Shown here piece by piece: positions 1-7,593 of a stretch of 15,398 nucleotides of DNA (positions within the stretch are counted from its first letter, which is position 1; every line of letters begins with the position of its first letter). Source of the stretch: Nitrospira sp. (GTDB lineage: Bacteria > Nitrospirota > Nitrospiria > Nitrospirales > Nitrospiraceae); NCBI GenBank assembly GCA_030456405.1, contig JAKDNQ010000032.1, positions 1-15,398 of the forward strand, read 5' to 3'. The notes under the pieces were generated by a model. It was not told the origin of the DNA, made no database searches, and saw only the letters and a program-made list of their open reading frames with translations. The position numbers were made by a program, and so were the translations under genes.

Positions 1-85
1 TATATGCCGTCACACCATGACTCTGCAGGAACTCCTCCAAGTCAGTTAACATAGACTCCCGGGCTACAATGATGAGAGCTTTCAT
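1..85 (-). CDS. Small protein, N-terminal 28 codons only; possibly PII-like or DUF3240-like
   Basis: The reading frame opens at an ATG (83-85) and stays open to the left edge of the window, so only the first 28 residues are visible. They begin MKALIIVARESMLTDLEEF and end HGVTAY. The pattern is a hydrophobic strand (KALIIVAR), an amphipathic helix (ESMLTDLEEFLQSHG) and a second strand, i.e. a ferredoxin-like beta-alpha-beta start as in PII and DUF3240 proteins. A purine-rich ribosome site, AGGAAGGAG, lies about 13 nt upstream. A closer ATG right after that site gives only a four-codon frame ending in TGA. The gene follows the efflux operon on the same strand after a 164 bp gap. PII-like/DUF3240 membership is inferred from shape and the RND neighbourhood, not from a diagnostic motif. 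That the gene is real is fairly secure; its family is not. Confidence 0.6.
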   Translation of the reverse strand, partial: MKALIIVARESMLTDLEEFLQSHGVTAY

Positions 86-106
86 GGGCGTACCATTTCT
101 CCTTCC

Positions 107-130
107 TAACAGTTTGTTGATAAACTGCTA
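107..130 (-). promoter_or_regulatory. Stem-loop in leader of the left-edge small gene
   Basis: CAGTTT and AAACTG form a perfect 6-bp inverted repeat around a 6-nt loop. In minus-strand RNA the stem extends to 9 bp through a G-U pair and two A-U pairs. It sits immediately upstream of the AGGAAGGAG ribosome site of the gene at 1-85, so it could protect or gate initiation. No U-tract follows, so it does not look like an intrinsic terminator. Confidence 0.4.
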
Positions 131-249
131 GCCGTGAGACAGTGTGTCGGTCACCGGGCCAACTGGGAAGGGATCATTGGTCTGTCTTTGCCACACAAGG
201 CATCCGGCTTCACAATCACGAGGGTTTTGTGACTGTTTATGAGTGGGAA

Positions 250-825
250 TCACTGATTTCCTAGCGGGAATTCAATGACCAAGCCACCCATAACTTCACC
301 TATTACAAAATCCTTCTTCGGACTATTGGGATGGGTATTATGGCAGGCAACGCAAGCCTGACTCACAGCCGTATCAGCATAAATCGCATGAAAGTAGGTT
401 TGATCATCGATCTGGATTGTACGAGTGACAGGCTGTTCCGGTTGCTTACCCACAGCTTCTAAGCCTTTTTTATCGGCTTGATCGCGTGGGCGATTTTTTG
501 GATTAATCGGCCACAGACTGATCAATCGGTAACGGAGCCCCGTCAATTTTGTGAACATGTTGCTTGAATCGGTCACGAACTGTTGTGGTAACGGTAACGT
601 GTTCTTATGCGCGCGCCATTCTCCATCCACTTTGATTCCTCCCTGCTCCTCTAAACGCTCGACGACATGAGTCGTGTAGAAGGCCCGGTGGCTTTCAATA
701 ACAGCATGGATATAGTCTGCGACTTTTTCCGGGGGGACACCAGGCACGTCTGCTGCGTGGCTCGTCAACGGGAACACATACAGCACGATCGCGAGGATCA
801 CTGTCAGACTGGTCGTCGATTTCAT
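250..825 (-). CDS. Secreted c-type heme protein with DUF3365 (Tll0287-like) domain
   Basis: A 191-residue protein with a Sec signal peptide: a hydrophobic stretch at residues 6-20, and likely cleavage after SHA or SHAA (residues 24-25). The rest fits the DUF3365/Tll0287-like fold, including the sequence GLRYRLISLWPINPKNRP (about 96-113) and a C-terminal heme c site CVACH (Cys158, Cys161, His162). In this family, as established knowledge, the domain binds one covalently attached heme and acts as a periplasmic redox or ligand-sensing module; electron transfer or sensing here is inference. A strong ribosome site (AGGAAGAGG, about 6 nt from the ATG) supports the start at 825. It lies 107 bp downstream of the outer-membrane channel gene on the same strand and is probably co-transcribed with the efflux operon, though it may also have its own promoter. 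Confidence 0.85.
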   Translation of the reverse strand: MKSTTSLTVILAIVLYVFPLTSHAADVPGVPPEKVADYIHAVIESHRAFYTTHVVERLEEQGGIKVDGEWRAHKNTLPLPQQFVTDSSNMFTKLTGLRYRLISLWPINPKNRPRDQADKKGLEAVGKQPEQPVTRTIQIDDQTYFHAIYADTAVSQACVACHNTHPNSPKKDFVIGEVMGGLVIEFPLGNQ

Positions 826-932
826 GATTACCTCTTCCTGCTTATGGCGGGTGACAGTCTGGTCAACGTACGCACGGCGGGCAATCCGTCATGGTGCGCA
901 TAAAAACGCATTCGAGGTGTGCGAGCGATGAA

Positions 933-2525
933 TCAGGGAACATTGGGTTTCGTCAGATCATTGTAGGGCAGCTTTGATCCACCTGTATTGACGTCGATCC
1001 CCCCAGCCGGCTCTGGTTTCTCGAGATCAGAATATTGAAACGTCTTGAATGGCTGAATCTGGTCATCGGAAGGTAGTTGATTACGATCAAATCCCCCACC
1101 AAAGGCTCGAACGAGAGTGACGGAGGACCTCAGCAGTTCTGTCTTGATGAGCACCAAGTCGATGCGCGCCAAGAGCGTGTTGACCTGGGCAAAAATCACT
1201 TCAAGGCTGTTAGCCAGGCCGCCCCGGTACAGTTCAAGCGTGAGCTGCTGTGTCTTGAGATTTGCCCCCACTGAAGCGTCCTGCCGATCTGCAGCGACCG
1301 TCAGCCGGTTCGTCAGACTCAAATTGTTCTCGACTTCCCGAAACGCGTTGAGCACGGTCGAACGGTACAGATCCTCCGTCTCGCGATAGGCCGACCATGT
1401 CTGTTGTAATTGCGCGCGTCGGTAGCCTCCCTGAAAGATCGGTAGATCAATAAGAGAGCCATAGGACCAGAAGGTGTTGGCCAGCTTGAACAGATCGACG
1501 AAGCCGCTATTCTCGTACCCGCCGCCGAATCGGAACGATATATTGGGGAAAAATGCGGAACGGGCGATACCGATGGCGCGGTTCGCCTGCGCCATTCGCC
1601 GCTCGCTTGCGGCGACGTCGGGCCGGCGCTCAAGCAAGGTAGCAGGGAGCGTTGCAGGAATCGTGAACTTTGCGACTCGAAGCTCGTCCTCCGGCTCAAG
1701 CGTGAAGCTACCAGGCGCCTTATTGAGCAGGATGGCGATGGCCTGTTCACCCACTTGGCGTTGACCTTGAATCTGCGCCAATTTTGTCTCAGTGCTGAAT
1801 AACAACGATTCGATACGGGCGACGTCGAGCGCCGACGCGATCTTCCCGGCATACTGGGTCTTGGTCAGCCTGAGCGTATCGTTGTAGAGGGCAATCGATT
1901 GGGTATAGACCGCCTCCTGGGCGTCGAGGCCGCGGACCATGAAGTAAATCGAGGCAATTTCCGCCTGCAGACTCAGGCGCGCGAGCGCCCAATCGGCGGC
2001 ACGTTCCTCGGCGCGATAGGTCTCCACCCTGGTGGCATTCCGGAGGCGCGACCAGAAATCTGGCTCCCACGATGCAAGGCCTCCAAGTATTACAGAGGCT
2101 TCTTGGGTGTGACTAAATTCAGGACGAAAGAGTCTGTGATCCGACTGTCTATTGTGTGAGGCCTCGAAACCTGTGCCGATCCGAGGAAGGTACTCCGACC
2201 GGGCTTTCATCATCTCATCGCGGGCCTGCACAAAACGTTCGGCTGCGGCTTGAAGATCCGGATTGGCAGCAATAGCTTGCTCGATCAAGCTGTCCAGGAC
2301 TGGATCGCCGAACAGCTTCCACCAATCCGGTCGGAGCTGATCATCCGACGGCGTCACCTTCACGAAGGGACTTGAGCCATGCCATGAGTCAGGCACGACG
2401 TATTGTGGCGGCTCATACTTAGGCGCCAGGTCAACAGCCGGGAACCAACTACAAGCCGACAGACTGAAGATCACCAGCAAGAAACCACTTCGCCTGAACC
2501 AGGCAGGCCAGGTGTCTGTCACCAC
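933..2525 (-). CDS. Outer-membrane efflux channel lipoprotein, NodT/OprM (TolC-like) family
   Basis: A 530-residue protein, somewhat longer than the usual 450-500. The N-terminus has Arg residues 11-12, a hydrophobic stretch and a lipobox SLSAC with the lipidated cysteine at residue 25, as in OprM-type channels. It then shows two outer-membrane-efflux repeats: residues about 75-260, with the typical WWKLFGDPVLDSLIEQA near 66-83, and about 290-480, with LPATLLERRPDVAASERRM near 292-310. FRFGGGYENSG and the later SYGSLIDLPIFQGG are typical of the second half. The protein forms the trimeric outer-membrane duct for the RND pump encoded just upstream. The start is a GTG (two in tandem) with no convincing ribosome site; a stop lies 12 codons upstream and no ATG is available before the signal peptide. 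The C-terminal ~50 residues, rich in Pro, Asp and Gly, extend past the family core. Confidence 0.9.
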   Translation of the reverse strand: MVTDTWPAWFRRSGFLLVIFSLSACSWFPAVDLAPKYEPPQYVVPDSWHGSSPFVKVTPSDDQLRPDWWKLFGDPVLDSLIEQAIAANPDLQAAAERFVQARDEMMKARSEYLPRIGTGFEASHNRQSDHRLFRPEFSHTQEASVILGGLASWEPDFWSRLRNATRVETYRAEERAADWALARLSLQAEIASIYFMVRGLDAQEAVYTQSIALYNDTLRLTKTQYAGKIASALDVARIESLLFSTETKLAQIQGQRQVGEQAIAILLNKAPGSFTLEPEDELRVAKFTIPATLPATLLERRPDVAASERRMAQANRAIGIARSAFFPNISFRFGGGYENSGFVDLFKLANTFWSYGSLIDLPIFQGGYRRAQLQQTWSAYRETEDLYRSTVLNAFREVENNLSLTNRLTVAADRQDASVGANLKTQQLTLELYRGGLANSLEVIFAQVNTLLARIDLVLIKTELLRSSVTLVRAFGGGFDRNQLPSDDQIQPFKTFQYSDLEKPEPAGGIDVNTGGSKLPYNDLTKPNVP

Positions 2526-2614
2526 TGCTGGACCGTTTGCAAAGAAGCGTCCATATCGCTAAGGGAGCATGGGAGAGATGTGACCATGCAAGTTTCGATT
2601 CGCGCGCCTTTCAT

Positions 2615-3838
2615 TCAATCGCCTCCGACATGTTTCGCTGTGGGACTAACCGCTGGTGGACTACCCGCTGTTGATTTAACCGCTGTTGGATTCACGATGT
2701 CGTACCCGGTTGCCGCCGTGACAATTCGCACCTTGTCTCCTTCGAGCAACGCGGCACTCGGATTATTCACAATACGGTCGTCCGGGGAGAGGCCCTCAGT
2801 GACTTCGATGTAGTTGTCGAAGATTTTGTCGACGGTGATCGGTTTGAAGTGAAGCCGATCATCCTCTCCCACGATAGCCACCTGCGTACCATGCTCCTGA
2901 AAGACCAACGCGCTCGTTGGAATGGTCATCACCCCTCTGTCCACAGGAGCGGTCAGATGAACGTTGGCATAGGAGCCGGGCCAGAGTACCCGGTCGTTGT
3001 TCTCGATGGTAAAGACCGTGACGGCAGTGCGTGTGTTCACATCGAACCCCTTCGCCACGGTCAGAAACTTGAAAGTAAAATGGCGATGGGGGAGTTGCGG
3101 TACGGTCACATCGGCCGTCAGACCGGGACCAAGGAAGGCTCCGAAGGCTTCCGGCACGCTCACATAGAGTCGCAACTTATCGACCACGGCCACGGTAAAG
3201 AGGTTGCCTTTTGCGTTGGGGGTGTTGAGATTGCCCTCTTTGCTCACCAAGTCACCGACATTGATATTCCGCTGGATCACGACCCCGTCGAAGGGAGACG
3301 TGATCTGTTTAAACCCAATGAACGCCTCAATGTTCTTCACCTTTTGCTCCGCTGCCCTGACTTTCGCCGCCTGGGCCTTCGCCTCCGCGAGTTGAACTGA
3401 AATGGCTTGCTCGGAGAGCGCGTGGTTTTCTCGCATGGCCAGGTAGCGCTTGGCGGTGAGGTCAGCCAGCGCATTCTTGGCACGTTCGGATTCCAGATCC
3501 GCAATGGCCTGTCGGTATTCGGCATCGAGATCCGGCGTGGTAATTTCGGCGAGGACCTGGCCTTTTTTCACCTCATGGCCGAAGTCCGCGTGCCACGCCT
3601 TCACGTAGCCTTCGACACGCGCATAGATGGGCGCCTCGTTCCAACCGACAATATTGCCGGGGAGCGTAATGGTGTCGGTAGGAGCTGACGTCTTGGCATG
3701 CGTGAGGGACACCGGAGTGATGGCCGCTTCCGAGGTGTCCTTCTGCAAGGCGGCGGCGTCTTGCTGGTTTGCGGCAAACCGGTACACGAGAAACGCGAGC
3801 CCCACGCAGACGACTAGAATGAGAATAGCCTTGTTCAT
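2615..3838 (-). CDS. RND efflux periplasmic adaptor (membrane fusion protein)
   Basis: A 407-residue HlyD/AcrA-type adaptor that links the inner-membrane pump to the outer-membrane channel. One N-terminal hydrophobic segment (residues 4-20) acts as anchor or uncleaved signal; no proper lipobox is seen. Next come the first half of the lipoyl-like hairpin (about 68-102, containing VEGYVKAWHADFGHEVKKGQ), an alpha-helical hairpin (about 103-172), the second lipoyl half (ITSPFDGVVIQRNINVGDLV, 179-198), a beta-barrel (about 220-300) and a membrane-proximal domain (to about 375). The ATG at 3838 is chosen because AAAGGAG lies about 10 nt upstream. A longer frame to 3928 would only run back through the permease 3' end. 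The stop of the permease is 1 nt away, so translation is probably coupled. The last 25 residues are a Pro/Thr/Ala pentapeptide repeat (see 2633-2692). Confidence 0.9.
   Translation of the reverse strand: MNKAILILVVCVGLAFLVYRFAANQQDAAALQKDTSEAAITPVSLTHAKTSAPTDTITLPGNIVGWNEAPIYARVEGYVKAWHADFGHEVKKGQVLAEITTPDLDAEYRQAIADLESERAKNALADLTAKRYLAMRENHALSEQAISVQLAEAKAQAAKVRAAEQKVKNIEAFIGFKQITSPFDGVVIQRNINVGDLVSKEGNLNTPNAKGNLFTVAVVDKLRLYVSVPEAFGAFLGPGLTADVTVPQLPHRHFTFKFLTVAKGFDVNTRTAVTVFTIENNDRVLWPGSYANVHLTAPVDRGVMTIPTSALVFQEHGTQVAIVGEDDRLHFKPITVDKIFDNYIEVTEGLSPDDRIVNNPSAALLEGDKVRIVTAATGYDIVNPTAVKSTAGSPPAVSPTAKHVGGD
2633..2692 (-). repeat. Four tandem 15-bp units encoding a Pro/Thr/Ala-rich tail
   Basis: Four imperfect in-frame 15-bp units lie at the 3' end of the adaptor gene. 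They encode NPTAV, KSTAG, SPPAV and SPTAK (residues 383-402). The shared DNA core of the units is CA(A/C)CAGCGG or close to it. The units lie beyond the conserved adaptor fold, so copy number could change without affecting the pump core. Confidence 0.75.
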
Positions 3839-3839
3839 G

Positions 3840-6800
3840 TTAGGCATGCTCCTTTTGGAGAACAGTTCGCCGGTGGTAGACCATGGCATAGACGCAGGGG
3901 ACAAAAAACAGTGTGAACAGGGTCGCAACTGTCAATCCACCCATGACGGCTCGCCCCAGCGGCGCATTCTGGGAATTGGCCAGCGCCATCGGGAGCATGC
4001 CGATAATCATCGCAGCGGCGGTCATGAGTATCGGACGAATACGGGCTTTCCCAGCCTCGACCGCGGCTCGCAGCGCGTCACCGTGGACAGCCAGTCGCTC
4101 ACGCGCGTAGGCAACGAGCAGGATCGAATTGGCGGTGGCCGTGCCCATCGTCATGATGGCCCCCGTCATCGCCGGCACCGAAATATATGTCTGCGTCGTG
4201 AACAGCGCCCACGCGATACCCGCGAACGCGCCCACCAAGCCCGTAATAATGATGAAGGGATCGAGCCAGGATTGGAAATTGACGACGATCAGGAGATAGA
4301 CCAGCAAGATGGCGATGAGGAGGCCACCGCCGAGTTCGACGAAGGCGTCGTGCATGACTTCGGATTGGCCGTGAATTTCAACTTCCGCACCGCGCGGCAG
4401 CTCGTCTTTCATGCTCTCCGTTATCTTCCGGACATCCGCCAGCACACCACCGAGATCGCGTCCCTCCGCCGATACCAAAAGGTCTATCATCGGCAGGAGA
4501 TTCCGGTGCGTCACCACACCCGGTGTCCCGACCAAGGAGAGTTTGGTGAGATTGCCGAGCAATTGCAGGTTTTCTTCCTCACCTTCCGCATGCTCGCGCA
4601 TTTCTGGAGCGACCGGGATGGTCTTGAGATCTCCAATGCTCGACAACTGTGGTTGAGGGGTATAGACATTCAGTCGATACGACTGTTGTGTCGAACGGTC
4701 GAGCCAATATTTCTGATCGATCTGCTGGCTGCCGGCCGTTGCCAGGAGCATGTTGAAGCCAAAGTCTCTCTGGCTCAGATTCATGCCGAGAGCGAATCTC
4801 CGGTCACCTTCGACCAGAATAGTCGGCTGAAACATCGTTTGATAGATATAGACGTCGGCGGCGCCGGGGATCTGGCGGAATTTGCCCGCCAATTTTTGAG
4901 CATACGCATAATTGGCATACAGGTCCGGCCCGTTGACCTGCAGGTCGATCGGCGCGAGCGAGCCAAAATTCAGAATCTTATCGGTCAGATCGGCCGGCTG
5001 AAACGTGAATTCCGTTCCTGGATAGCGCTCCGACAACCCTTTGCGGAGCATGGTCCGAAGTTCCCACACCGGTGACTCATGATCCTTCAGCGCGATGGTC
5101 AGATCGCAATCTTGCGTGCCGATCGTTGGGGATGGAATGAAGGCGAGGTTATGCGCTCCGACCGGAAGACCGCAATTACTGACAATCGTTTCGACGTTAC
5201 CGGGCAGCATCTCCTTGATATTGTTTGAGACGAGAGAGGCAATTCGCCCGGCGGCTTCAATCCGCAACCCGAGCGGCGCCCGCATGTGCATCTGCAACAC
5301 CCCTCCCTTGATCTGGGGGAAAAACTCTTGGCCGTTGAAGTAAAACAGCACGAGCGACCCCAGGGAGAGCACCATGGCGATCGCGACGAAACCCACACGA
5401 TGGGTGACCACCCGCTCAAGTTGTGCGGCGTAGCCATCTCGGAATCGGTCGAAGGCATTCTGAAATCCCTGTTGGAAACGAGCAAAGACACCGCCGCCAG
5501 AGCCAGTCGCGTGATGAACCTTCAGAATATACTTCGCCATGGTCGGCACGAGGGTGTAGGTCAAGATAAAAGATGCCAGCATCGCGAAGACGACCGCCTC
5601 GGCCATCGCCGGAAACACCCAACCGGCAATCCCGCTTAAATGGAACAGTGGAACCCACACGATTGTGATGGCCAGTGTGGCGACGAACGTCGGCAGCATG
5701 ATCTGATTGGCGGCATCGATGATCGCCTCCTCTAACGGCTTCCCCATGGCGAGGTGGGTGTCGATATTCTCGATCATGACCGCGGCGTTGTCGACGAGAA
5801 TGCCGACAGCCAGCGCCAATCCACCGAGGGTCATAATATTGATCGATTCTTCGAGCAGATGGAGGGCGATGATGGAGCTGAGGATGGAGAGCGGGATCGA
5901 GGTGAGGACAATGACCGTCGGACGCCAGGAGCCGAGCATCAGCAGCACGATGAAGCCGACCAGCAAGGCGGCGATGATCATTTCGTGCACCACATCAGCG
6001 ATGGCCTCCTTCACGAATTCCGAGGAGTCGCTGATGAGACTCACTTTCACATCGGCAGGCACGACCTCCGTGATGCGCGGGATCATTTTTTTGATTCCAT
6101 CCACGATATCGATGGTCGAAGCCTCACTGCTCTTCATGACGACGACGATGACGGCCTGTTTGCCGTCGACCAGCACAGAGTTCGTTTGTACCCGGCCGGC
6201 CAAGCGAACCGTGGCGACGTCGCGCAGGTGGACGTACGCGTTGCCGTCTCGCTTGATCGGAATGTCGTCAAACTCTTCAATCTTCAACGGGGATGCGTTC
6301 GTCAGAACAAGCCAGTCGGTCTCTTTGATCTTCATGTCCCCGCCTGGCAGCACGAGATTCTGTCTCTCGATCGCTTGGTGCACGTCTTCCGTGGTGAGGT
6401 GACGGGCCATCATTTTCTGCTGGTCGACATTGATCATGACCTGCATGTCCTGGCCCCCGTAAGGGTGCGGCAGGATCGCGCCGGGTATGGTGACGAGCAT
6501 GGGTCGAATTCGCATGACGCAGAGATTATAGAGCTCCGCCGGTGTCTGAATATCGGATTCGACTTGTAAGACGGCTACTGGTACTTGGGAAGGGAACAGC
6601 CGCATGACCATGGGCGCGGCCACATCCGGCGGGAGCGCTTTGACGGAGGTCTGCGATATCCCCACGATATCGGCCTCGCTGCCGGCCAGATCGACTCCCT
6701 CCTGAAGGTAAATATTGATGATGGAGTGACCGAAGTAAGACGTGCTCACGATCGTCTTGATGCCTTCGACCGTCTGAGTCAACATTTGCTCGAATACACG

Positions 6801-6995
6801 AGTGACTCGCCCCTCAGTCTCTTGCGGCATCAAGCCATCGTAGAGCCAGACGACGGAGCTGACGGGCATCTGGATATTCGGGAAGACGTCGGTCGGCGCC
6901 TTGACCACGGTCAGCGCCCCAAACACCAGGATGAGGATGGCCAGCACGACGAATGTATACGGCCTGCGCAGGGCAACGAGTACGAGCTGCTTCAT
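3840..6995 (-). CDS. RND-family multidrug/solute efflux permease
   Basis: A 1051-residue inner-membrane proton-driven pump of normal RND length. It shows TM1 (about 10-30), the first large periplasmic loop with PTDVFPNIQMP, TM2-TM6 (about 335-490), the second loop, and TM8-TM12 (about 860-1040). TM4 carries AVGILVDNAAVMIEN. Asp402 matches the first essential Asp of AcrB, but the second (AcrB Asp408) is Asn403. TM10 has TATANSILLV near residue 955 and no lysine where AcrB has Lys940. This points away from classical AcrB drug pumps and toward the broader NolG/AcrB-related or metal-type subfamilies; the substrate cannot be told. The ATG at 6995 is preferred because GGGGGAGG lies 8 nt upstream. 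A TTG start 18 nt further out would sit on top of that site. Transcribed first among the pump genes, with the adaptor 1 nt downstream. Confidence 0.93.
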   Translation of the reverse strand: MKQLVLVALRRPYTFVVLAILILVFGALTVVKAPTDVFPNIQMPVSSVVWLYDGLMPQETEGRVTRVFEQMLTQTVEGIKTIVSTSYFGHSIINIYLQEGVDLAGSEADIVGISQTSVKALPPDVAAPMVMRLFPSQVPVAVLQVESDIQTPAELYNLCVMRIRPMLVTIPGAILPHPYGGQDMQVMINVDQQKMMARHLTTEDVHQAIERQNLVLPGGDMKIKETDWLVLTNASPLKIEEFDDIPIKRDGNAYVHLRDVATVRLAGRVQTNSVLVDGKQAVIVVVMKSSEASTIDIVDGIKKMIPRITEVVPADVKVSLISDSSEFVKEAIADVVHEMIIAALLVGFIVLLMLGSWRPTVIVLTSIPLSILSSIIALHLLEESINIMTLGGLALAVGILVDNAAVMIENIDTHLAMGKPLEEAIIDAANQIMLPTFVATLAITIVWVPLFHLSGIAGWVFPAMAEAVVFAMLASFILTYTLVPTMAKYILKVHHATGSGGGVFARFQQGFQNAFDRFRDGYAAQLERVVTHRVGFVAIAMVLSLGSLVLFYFNGQEFFPQIKGGVLQMHMRAPLGLRIEAAGRIASLVSNNIKEMLPGNVETIVSNCGLPVGAHNLAFIPSPTIGTQDCDLTIALKDHESPVWELRTMLRKGLSERYPGTEFTFQPADLTDKILNFGSLAPIDLQVNGPDLYANYAYAQKLAGKFRQIPGAADVYIYQTMFQPTILVEGDRRFALGMNLSQRDFGFNMLLATAGSQQIDQKYWLDRSTQQSYRLNVYTPQPQLSSIGDLKTIPVAPEMREHAEGEEENLQLLGNLTKLSLVGTPGVVTHRNLLPMIDLLVSAEGRDLGGVLADVRKITESMKDELPRGAEVEIHGQSEVMHDAFVELGGGLLIAILLVYLLIVVNFQSWLDPFIIITGLVGAFAGIAWALFTTQTYISVPAMTGAIMTMGTATANSILLVAYARERLAVHGDALRAAVEAGKARIRPILMTAAAMIIGMLPMALANSQNAPLGRAVMGGLTVATLFTLFFVPCVYAMVYHRRTVLQKEHA

Positions 6996-7102
6996 GTACG
7001 AAGCCTCCCCCAAGCGGTGTGACGGTCTAGCCGTTCACGAGCAGCTCCGCGTAATAAGTACAGGATTTCATAGCGAACTCGCTTGAAGAGGCTGAACGTC
7101 AC
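6992..7102 (-). CDS. Candidate 36-residue leader ORF overlapping the permease start
   Basis: A GTG (7100-7102) opens a frame beginning (M)TFSLFKRVRYEILYLLRG and ending in GRLRT. Its TGA overlaps the permease ATG as ATGA. An AAGGGA ribosome-like site lies about 4 nt upstream of the GTG. The predicted peptide is basic and amphipathic (many Arg; Leu/Tyr/Ile on one face). The tight overlap and ribosome site suggest translational coupling to the permease, either as a real small protein or as a leader peptide. I do not recognise the sequence. A frame of this size can arise by chance, so confidence is modest. Confidence 0.35.
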   Translation of the reverse strand: MTFSLFKRVRYEILYLLRGAARERLDRHTAWGRLRT

Positions 7103-7184
7103 GATGTCCCTTATTTCTATTGGCACTCTAGCTCCCTCGCGTGATGGCCCATGAAAAAATCATGAGAAATTCTTCATTGACCCC

Positions 7185-7223
7185 ACGAATCCCACGTTCT
7201 CGATTCGTATTTCATATCGAGAA
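7185..7223. promoter_or_regulatory. Two overlapping, mutually exclusive inverted repeats
   Basis: ACGAATC (7185-7191) pairs perfectly with GATTCGT (7202-7208). TTCTCGAT (7197-7204) pairs perfectly with ATCGAGAA (7216-7223). The right arm of the first overlaps the left arm of the second, so one nucleic acid strand can form only one hairpin at a time. As DNA they could be overlapping operator sites. As RNA, in the long leader of the efflux operon, they could be alternative structures. No intrinsic-terminator U-tract is present. Confidence 0.5.
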
Positions 7224-7279
7224 GGACCCAGGCCCGAGGGCAGACTGCATTGTCTTCGTGGAGCCGCCCTAACGCTAGC

Positions 7280-7308
7280 TTCATACATTACATTCGGTGG
7301 CTTAATAT
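7280..7308 (+). promoter_or_regulatory. Possible sigma70-type promoter toward the histidine kinase
   Basis: TTCATA (7280-7285) and TAATAT (7303-7308) are separated by 17 bp. Each matches four of six consensus positions. The -10 box coincides with the left arm of the inverted repeat at 7303-7346. The start of transcription would lie near 7315, about 280 nt before the kinase start. Weak evidence, based on spacing and AT-content only. Confidence 0.25.
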
Positions 7309-7346
7309 ACCCCCCTGGTAAATTTTCACGGCAGACCTGTATATTA
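7303..7346. promoter_or_regulatory. 8-bp inverted repeat TAATATAC / GTATATTA, candidate operator
   Basis: TAATATAC at 7303-7310 is matched perfectly by GTATATTA at 7339-7346, centre-to-centre 36 bp. Inside and beside it, TGGTAA (7316-7321) is matched by TTACCA (7344-7349). The two nested pairs resemble a two-site operator. Location between the efflux operon and the two-component genes, over a possible -10 box, makes it a reasonable binding site for the NarL-type regulator, but no consensus proves this. Confidence 0.4.
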
Positions 7347-7593
7347 CCACAGTAGGGTGTGCTCGCGTAAACTCCGATCCTCTCTCTTCAAGCAAGATCA
7401 TCGAGCGGGAATAGAGGTTCGTATCGCTTCACCCCTGATCCATCTGTCGATGTACGGAACAGCCGCGAGCATGTGCGATGCGTCACCGATGCATCAACGC
7501 TGTCGGCGGTGATCGTTGGGAGGGGGAACTCTCGCGGCGGCTAGCCGTACGCAAGCCCTTCCTGACGGTTCCTTCGCGGGTGGGAAAAAAGGG

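Larger units (their letters stand above)
7103..7593. promoter_or_regulatory. Divergent regulatory region between efflux operon and two-component system
   Basis: About 490 bp with no convincing gene, AT-richer than its surroundings between roughly 7110 and 7350. It must carry the start signals for the efflux operon (minus) and the histidine kinase (plus). It contains several inverted repeats, listed separately (7185-7223, 7303-7346), plus a short one at 7150-7164 (CATGA, five A, TCATG). The part from 7350 to 7593 shows no further structure I can support. Confidence 0.6.

Noticed and set aside
107..130. Hexaloop hairpin as an ANTAR RNA target for the GAF-ANTAR protein
   Set aside because: The RNA loop is AUCAAC: A at position 1 fits, but position 4 is A, not G, and no second hexaloop hairpin was found next to it.
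839..866. Sigma70-like promoter (TTGACC, 16 bp, TAAGCA) before the heme protein
   Set aside because: The implied transcription start falls inside the ribosome site of the gene, and the -10 match is poor.
3839..3928. Longer adaptor start giving 30 extra residues
   Set aside because: It lies wholly inside the permease 3' end, has no ribosome site, and would put a polar stretch before the membrane anchor. ATG 3838 has AAAGGAG.
3627..5075. Long 482-residue open frame on the plus strand, opposite the permease
   Set aside because: It is an antisense shadow: composition rich in Arg, His, Asp and Gln, no family features, and the permease frame explains the region fully.
7120..7135. Sigma54 promoter suggested by TGGCAC
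   Set aside because: The -12 element at the required spacing reads CTCC instead of TTGC.
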